A DNA stretch of 9,092 nt from Undibacterium sp. (GTDB lineage: Bacteria; Pseudomonadota; Gammaproteobacteria; Burkholderiales; Burkholderiaceae_D). Numbering within the stretch: position 1 is the stretch's first letter; every line of letters begins with the position of its first letter. Made by a program: the position numbers and the translations under genes. The notes beneath the pieces are model-generated. The model was not told the origin of the DNA. It ran no database searches and worked only from the letters and a program-made list of their open reading frames with translations. The stretch is from the NCBI GenBank assembly GCA_019752975.1, contig JAIELM010000554.1, positions 1-9,092 of the forward strand, given 5' to 3'. Shown in pieces: positions 6,150 to 9,092 of this stretch.

Positions 6150-6986
6150 CTACGCAGAGCCAGCTATCGAGTCGACTTGTAGGATCAACCTATCGCGTAG
6201 CCGTATCGCGCTGAGTTTCCCTCCCCAAACGCAGCCAGTATCTAGGCAGATTATATTCTGACGTAAGACTAAGCCTAGCGTCGACCAATGTCCAAACACG
6301 ACGGTCGTGTCTTGGCTTGGTCTTTGAGTTAGGTCGAACCATGGAAGTAGGTGAGCGGGGGCGAGGGCAGTACCTTCTTTGATGTCGAAGTCCATGCTTC
6401 CATCTGGGTGGCAATAGCGAATACGTGTGAGTGCGTTGATAATGTATCGTTGGCGTTCTATGCCTTGCCATTGATCGTTCCAATGGACCGGCGAGTTGCC
6501 ATACATATTTCTTAGTAAGTCTAGCCAATTGGCTCCACGCAATGCGGTCTCGATTTCTTGCGCTAGGATTAAAGTTTGCGCGCGAGTCCATTGCGGAGAA
6601 ACACCGGCGTGCACGATCAAGTGATCATCTACGGCAATCGCCAATGGACGTTGCCTTAGCCAAGTGAGTAATTCTTCGCGGTCCGGTGCTTCTAAAATCT
6701 CACTTAAGGTGTCGCTAGCATGGGCATCACGTATGCCGTAGGCCACTGCAAGTAGGTGTAGATCATGGTTACCTAAGACGCTGTTGGCGCGGCTTCCTAG
6801 CTGTTTTATTAGGCGCAAAGTTGCTAATGATTTTGGGCCGCGATTGACTAGGTCTCCAGCAAAAATCAGCCGTGCTTGTGGCGCTATTACATCGATTTTT
6901 TCTAGTAGTAAGCACAGTTCTTGGTAGCAGCCTTGTACGTCGCCAATCACAAAAGTGTCAGGTGAATTGTTTAACTCGACTTTCAA
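6150..6986 (-). CDS. apaH: Symmetrical bis(5'-nucleosyl)-tetraphosphatase (Ap4A hydrolase)
   Basis: Hydrolyses diadenosine tetraphosphate to two ADP, limiting the alarmone level during stress; members of this family also remove Np4 caps from RNA in E. coli. The 278-residue protein (E. coli: 280) shows the metallophosphatase signatures in order: [11 protein letters not shown] (14-24), [10 protein letters not shown] (42-51) and GNHD (72-75), then the HAGVSPQW block and, near the C-terminus, [10 protein letters not shown] and [17 protein letters not shown], all ApaH-specific. Gln instead of His in GD.QG is common in this family and not a lesion. The start is a TTG at 6986-6984, overlapping the hemH stop as TTGA. 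GGGAG on the minus strand (6998-6994) is 7 bases upstream, and there is no in-frame ATG before the essential GDVQG motif. It is therefore the second gene of a hemH-apaH unit with coupled translation. Confidence 0.95.
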   Translation of the reverse strand: MKVELNNSPDTFVIGDVQGCYQELCLLLEKIDVIAPQARLIFAGDLVNRGPKSLATLRLIKQLGSRANSVLGNHDLHLLAVAYGIRDAHASDTLSEILEAPDREELLTWLRQRPLAIAVDDHLIVHAGVSPQWTRAQTLILAQEIETALRGANWLDLLRNMYGNSPVHWNDQWQGIERQRYIINALTRIRYCHPDGSMDFDIKEGTALAPAHLLPWFDLTQRPSQDTTVVFGHWSTLGLVLRQNIICLDTGCVWGGKLSAIRLRDRLILQVDSIAGSA

Positions 6987-8089
6987 TGCGGTGCTCCCAA
7001 TCGCTTCGCTGCGGCACGACTTTGTAGGGCTTGCTGCTTAAGCTCTTCGCGCATACCGTTTGTGAGCATGGTGGGCCAGCCTATCAAATGTTGCTCGGCG
7101 ATTTCCGCTAGGGCTTTTAATCCTTCTGGAGATTCGTTTAAACAGGGGATGTAGTGAAAGATCTGCCCGCCAGCGTTGAGAAAATCCTGCTTCACTTCCA
7201 TCTCAATTTCTTCTAGAGTTTCTAAGCAGTCGGCGATAAAACCTGGACATATGACGGCGATGCGTTTGCTACCCTGCTCGGCCAGTTTTTGCACAGTTGC
7301 GCTGGTGTAGGGTTGCAGCCATTCGGCGCGTCCTAAGCGTGACTGAAAACTGACTACATAGTCTTCTTGGGCGAGTCCTAATTGTTCGGCTAATAGGCGT
7401 GCGGTTTTATAGCACTGGCAGTGATAAGGATCGCCGCGTAATAAAAACGCTTTGGGCAGACCATGAAAACTCATCACCAGTTTTTCATCACGGCCATTTC
7501 TTTCCCAATGTTGCAATACGCTCGCTTTGAGTGCATGAATATAAGTGGGGTGATCGTGATATTGCTTGATGAAACGCAGTTCAGGAAGATTACGAACCTG
7601 ACGATAATGGCTGGTTACCGCATCAAAATTGGACGCGGTAGTGGTAGCGGAATACTGCGGGTATGCAGGTAAAATAAGTATTCTTTCATAGCCCTCATTT
7701 TTAAGCTTAGTGAGCACTTCTGGAATGGATGGCGTACCGTAACGCATAGCGAAACAGGCATGGACTTCGTGACCACGCTCACCTAAGTAACCTTGCAATA
7801 GCAGGGCTTGTTTTTTGCTGTGAAATAGGAGTGGTGAACCTTCATTGGTCCAGATCGCGGCGTATTTTTCAGCGGATTTTTTGGAACGAAAAGGTAGGAT
7901 GACGCAATGTAAGATCAGCCACCAGATCACGCGCGGAATTTCGACTATGCGTCTATCCCACAAAAATTCTTTCAAATAGCGTCGCACCGCACTAGTGGTT
8001 GGCGCATCTGGCGTGCCTAGATTGATCAAGACTACCGCCGTCTTGGATAGCTTACCGTGGGTATGTTCGGGTTCTTTGAAGTAGGACAT
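6983..8089 (-). CDS. hemH: Ferrochelatase
   Basis: Inserts ferrous iron into protoporphyrin IX, the last step of protoheme synthesis, at the cytoplasmic face of the membrane. The 368 residues carry [11 protein letters not shown] (20-30), the [13 protein letters not shown] loop (141-153), the catalytic histidine H209 in [22 protein letters not shown] (248-262) and the [15 protein letters not shown] block (281-295) with its conserved acidic residues. The length and the N-terminal start ([22 protein letters not shown]) resemble Burkholderiales HemH. I chose ATG 8089-8087 rather than the in-frame TTG at 8101-8099, because ATG gives the family N-terminus and has a purine-rich GAAAG (8099-8095) 5 bases upstream, but the four-residue difference is not decisive. 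It overlaps apaH by 4 bases. The 202-base gap to recN holds two inverted repeats and probably its promoter. Confidence 0.96.
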   Translation of the reverse strand: MSYFKEPEHTHGKLSKTAVVLINLGTPDAPTTSAVRRYLKEFLWDRRIVEIPRVIWWLILHCVILPFRSKKSAEKYAAIWTNEGSPLLFHSKKQALLLQGYLGERGHEVHACFAMRYGTPSIPEVLTKLKNEGYERILILPAYPQYSATTTASNFDAVTSHYRQVRNLPELRFIKQYHDHPTYIHALKASVLQHWERNGRDEKLVMSFHGLPKAFLLRGDPYHCQCYKTARLLAEQLGLAQEDYVVSFQSRLGRAEWLQPYTSATVQKLAEQGSKRIAVICPGFIADCLETLEEIEMEVKQDFLNAGGQIFHYIPCLNESPEGLKALAEIAEQHLIGWPTMLTNGMREELKQQALQSRAAAKRLGAPH

Positions 8090-8150
8090 GCTGTCTTTCA
8101 ATGTGCTTTGCTGCTAGCTAGGGATAGTGAATAGCCGTCTTTCTCGCATA

Positions 8151-8190
8151 TGTTTAGCGCGAATCTAGCGATTTTGTTCAGTGCTAAACA
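8151..8190. repeat. Inverted repeat TGTTTAGCGC...GTGCTAAACA upstream of hemH
   Basis: TGTTTAGCGC (8151-8160) and GTGCTAAACA (8181-8190) are inverted copies matching at 9 of 10 positions (the tenth can form G-U on the plus-strand RNA), separated by 20 bases. It lies about 60-100 bases upstream of the hemH start and could be an operator for a dimeric regulator, or a transcript hairpin. The half-site TTAGCAC resembles half of the HrcA/CIRCE box, but the spacing is wrong. Confidence 0.55.
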
Positions 8191-8197
8191 CTACTCG

Positions 8198-8221
8198 ATT
8201 CCCGCATAAAGTCGCGGGAAT
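8198..8221. repeat. Short palindrome ATTCCCGC...GCGGGAAT
   Basis: ATTCCCGC (8198-8205) and GCGGGAAT (8214-8221) form a perfect 8-bp stem with an 8-base loop and are followed by GAC. The ATTCCCGC/GCGGGAATGAC pattern is a familiar kind of dispersed intergenic palindrome in proteobacteria (compare the dRS3 repeats of Neisseria). There is no U-tract on either strand, so it is not a standard intrinsic terminator, but it could protect the recN transcript 3' end. Confidence 0.6.
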
Positions 8222-8291
8222 GACATAAAGAAGTTATTGTAAGGCGACTCCAGCATTCAACTTGACGACTAAGTAAGGGCCAATTTAATCT

Positions 8292-9092
8292 CTACAAAGC
8301 CAATAACTCGCGCGCATGCTTGCGGGTAGTCGCCGTAATTTCTAAACCACCCAACATGCGAGCAATTTCTTCCACTCGTTCTTTGTTATCTAAGGCCTGA
8401 ATATGCGAGATAGTTTTGCCACCGAGCTGTGTTTTGCTGACTTCGAAATGGCTGTTACCGTGACTCGCTACTTGCGGTAAATGAGTAACGCACAGCACTT
8501 GTCTATCTTGGCCTAAGCGTTTAAGCAGACGGCCAACGACTTCGGCCACGCCGCCACCGATGCCACTATCGACCTCATCAAAAATTAAAGTGGGCGTGGC
8601 GGTGGCGCAAGAAGTGATCACTGAAATGGCCAAGGAAATGCGCGCTAATTCTCCGCCCGAAGCGACTTTGGCCAAGGGGCGTTCTTGCACCCCGGCGTGT
8701 CCCGCAACCATGAATTCGATTTGCTCTAAGCCATAGGCAGTTGGCTCGATAGGATTTAAGGCGATCGCAAAGCGTCCACCTGTCATGCTTAAATCTTGCA
8801 TCGCGTTGGTGACCGCTTGGCTTAAATCATACGCGATCACTTTTCGTTTTCCGCTTAAAGATTGGGCTTCTTTAAGATAGGCTTGTTGCGCTAGTGTTTC
8901 ATGTTGTTTGAGCGATGCGATATCGCTTGCTCCGGATAATTGTTCCAGGGCGGAAGATAAATTTCCCAATTCGTCTAGCAAGCCTTCTGGCGGGACGTGA
9001 AAGCGGCGCGCTGTGCCGTGCAGGATTTCTACTCTCGCTTCCACTTCGCGAAGGCGAGCTGGATCGAGTTCTACACGCCCTAGATAATCATT
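8292..9092 (-). CDS. recN: DNA repair protein RecN, C-terminal part (5' end outside window)
   Basis: RecN is an SMC-like ATPase that helps process and hold broken DNA during double-strand-break repair. The window holds the last 266 codons of a protein that is usually about 550 residues; the frame is open at the right edge (first visible residues NDYLGRVELDP), so the gene is cut by the window, not truncated in nature as far as can be seen. A GTG at 9044-9042 is an internal valine, not a start. Visible elements are the end of the coiled-coil region, the ABC signature VASGGELARISLAI (near 8660), Walker B LIFDEVDSGIGG (near 8588-8555) and the H-loop VTHLPQVASHG (near 8485). The Walker A motif lies in the missing N-terminal part. 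The C-terminus ends normally at TAG. It is upstream of hemH in the same direction but separated by about 200 bases, so a separate transcript is likely. Confidence 0.95.
   Translation of the reverse strand, partial: NDYLGRVELDPARLREVEARVEILHGTARRFHVPPEGLLDELGNLSSALEQLSGASDIASLKQHETLAQQAYLKEAQSLSGKRKVIAYDLSQAVTNAMQDLSMTGGRFAIALNPIEPTAYGLEQIEFMVAGHAGVQERPLAKVASGGELARISLAISVITSCATATPTLIFDEVDSGIGGGVAEVVGRLLKRLGQDRQVLCVTHLPQVASHGNSHFEVSKTQLGGKTISHIQALDNKERVEEIARMLGGLEITATTRKHARELLAL

Noticed and set aside
6150..6986. ApaH inactivated by Gln in the GDxHG motif
   Set aside because: GD.QGC is a normal variant in ApaH proteins; the remaining metal-binding motifs ([12 protein letters not shown]) are intact.
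8154..8187. CIRCE (HrcA) operator
   Set aside because: The half-sites resemble TTAGCAC/GTGCTAA, but the spacing between arms is far longer than the 9 bases of CIRCE and the outer half-site positions do not match.
9042..9044. GTG at 9044 as the start of a short RecN-like gene
   Set aside because: The frame is open to the window edge with RecN-like residues upstream of it, so this is an internal codon of a gene cut by the window.

Overview
The window is an ordinary chromosomal stretch from a moderate-GC Gram-negative bacterium, most likely a betaproteobacterium of the order Burkholderiales (an Oxalobacteraceae-like genome would fit). This rests on the gene order yqgE - ruvX - pyrB - pyrC-like - plsC, a Pseudomonas/Burkholderia-type aspartate carbamoyltransferase paired with a catalytically dead dihydroorotase homologue, and a ferrochelatase whose N-terminus resembles Burkholderiales HemH. 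The placement is inference from protein features; no database search was possible.

Left edge (1-504): a short minus-strand reading frame leaves the window at position 1 and contains three tandem 12-bp units. It is followed by about 350 bases with no convincing gene, which hold only a possible decayed minus-strand fragment and a weak candidate promoter for the next gene.

Plus-strand cluster (505-4606): yqgE/algH and ruvX are translationally coupled. pyrB and a pseudo-dihydroorotase gene (pyrX/pyrC') follow, and together probably encode a class A aspartate carbamoyltransferase complex for de novo pyrimidine synthesis. A PlsC-type lysophosphatidate acyltransferase comes 10 bases later. The regulator gene pyrR, which I recall lying between ruvX and pyrB in many relatives, is absent. 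A 13-bp tandem repeat spans the ruvX stop codon in that gap.

A separate plus-strand gene (4732-5883) has its own strong ribosome binding site and an AT-rich upstream region with a small palindrome. It encodes a pyruvoyl-type decarboxylase of the phosphatidylserine decarboxylase superfamily with an N-terminal signal peptide and an additional N-terminal domain. Its sequence is closer to the PsiD (L-tryptophan decarboxylase) branch than to housekeeping Psd. It is the most interesting gene here.

The convergent gap (5884-6149) is filled mainly by a 194-bp palindromic element with terminal inverted repeats, which looks like a MITE and could also act as a bidirectional terminator.

Minus-strand cluster (6150-9092): hemH (ferrochelatase) and apaH (diadenosine tetraphosphatase) overlap by 4 bases, with apaH using a TTG start. 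Upstream lies the 3' part of recN (DNA repair ATPase), which runs off the right edge. Two inverted repeats occupy the recN-hemH gap. I see no RNA genes, CRISPR arrays, complete insertion sequences or phage genes.
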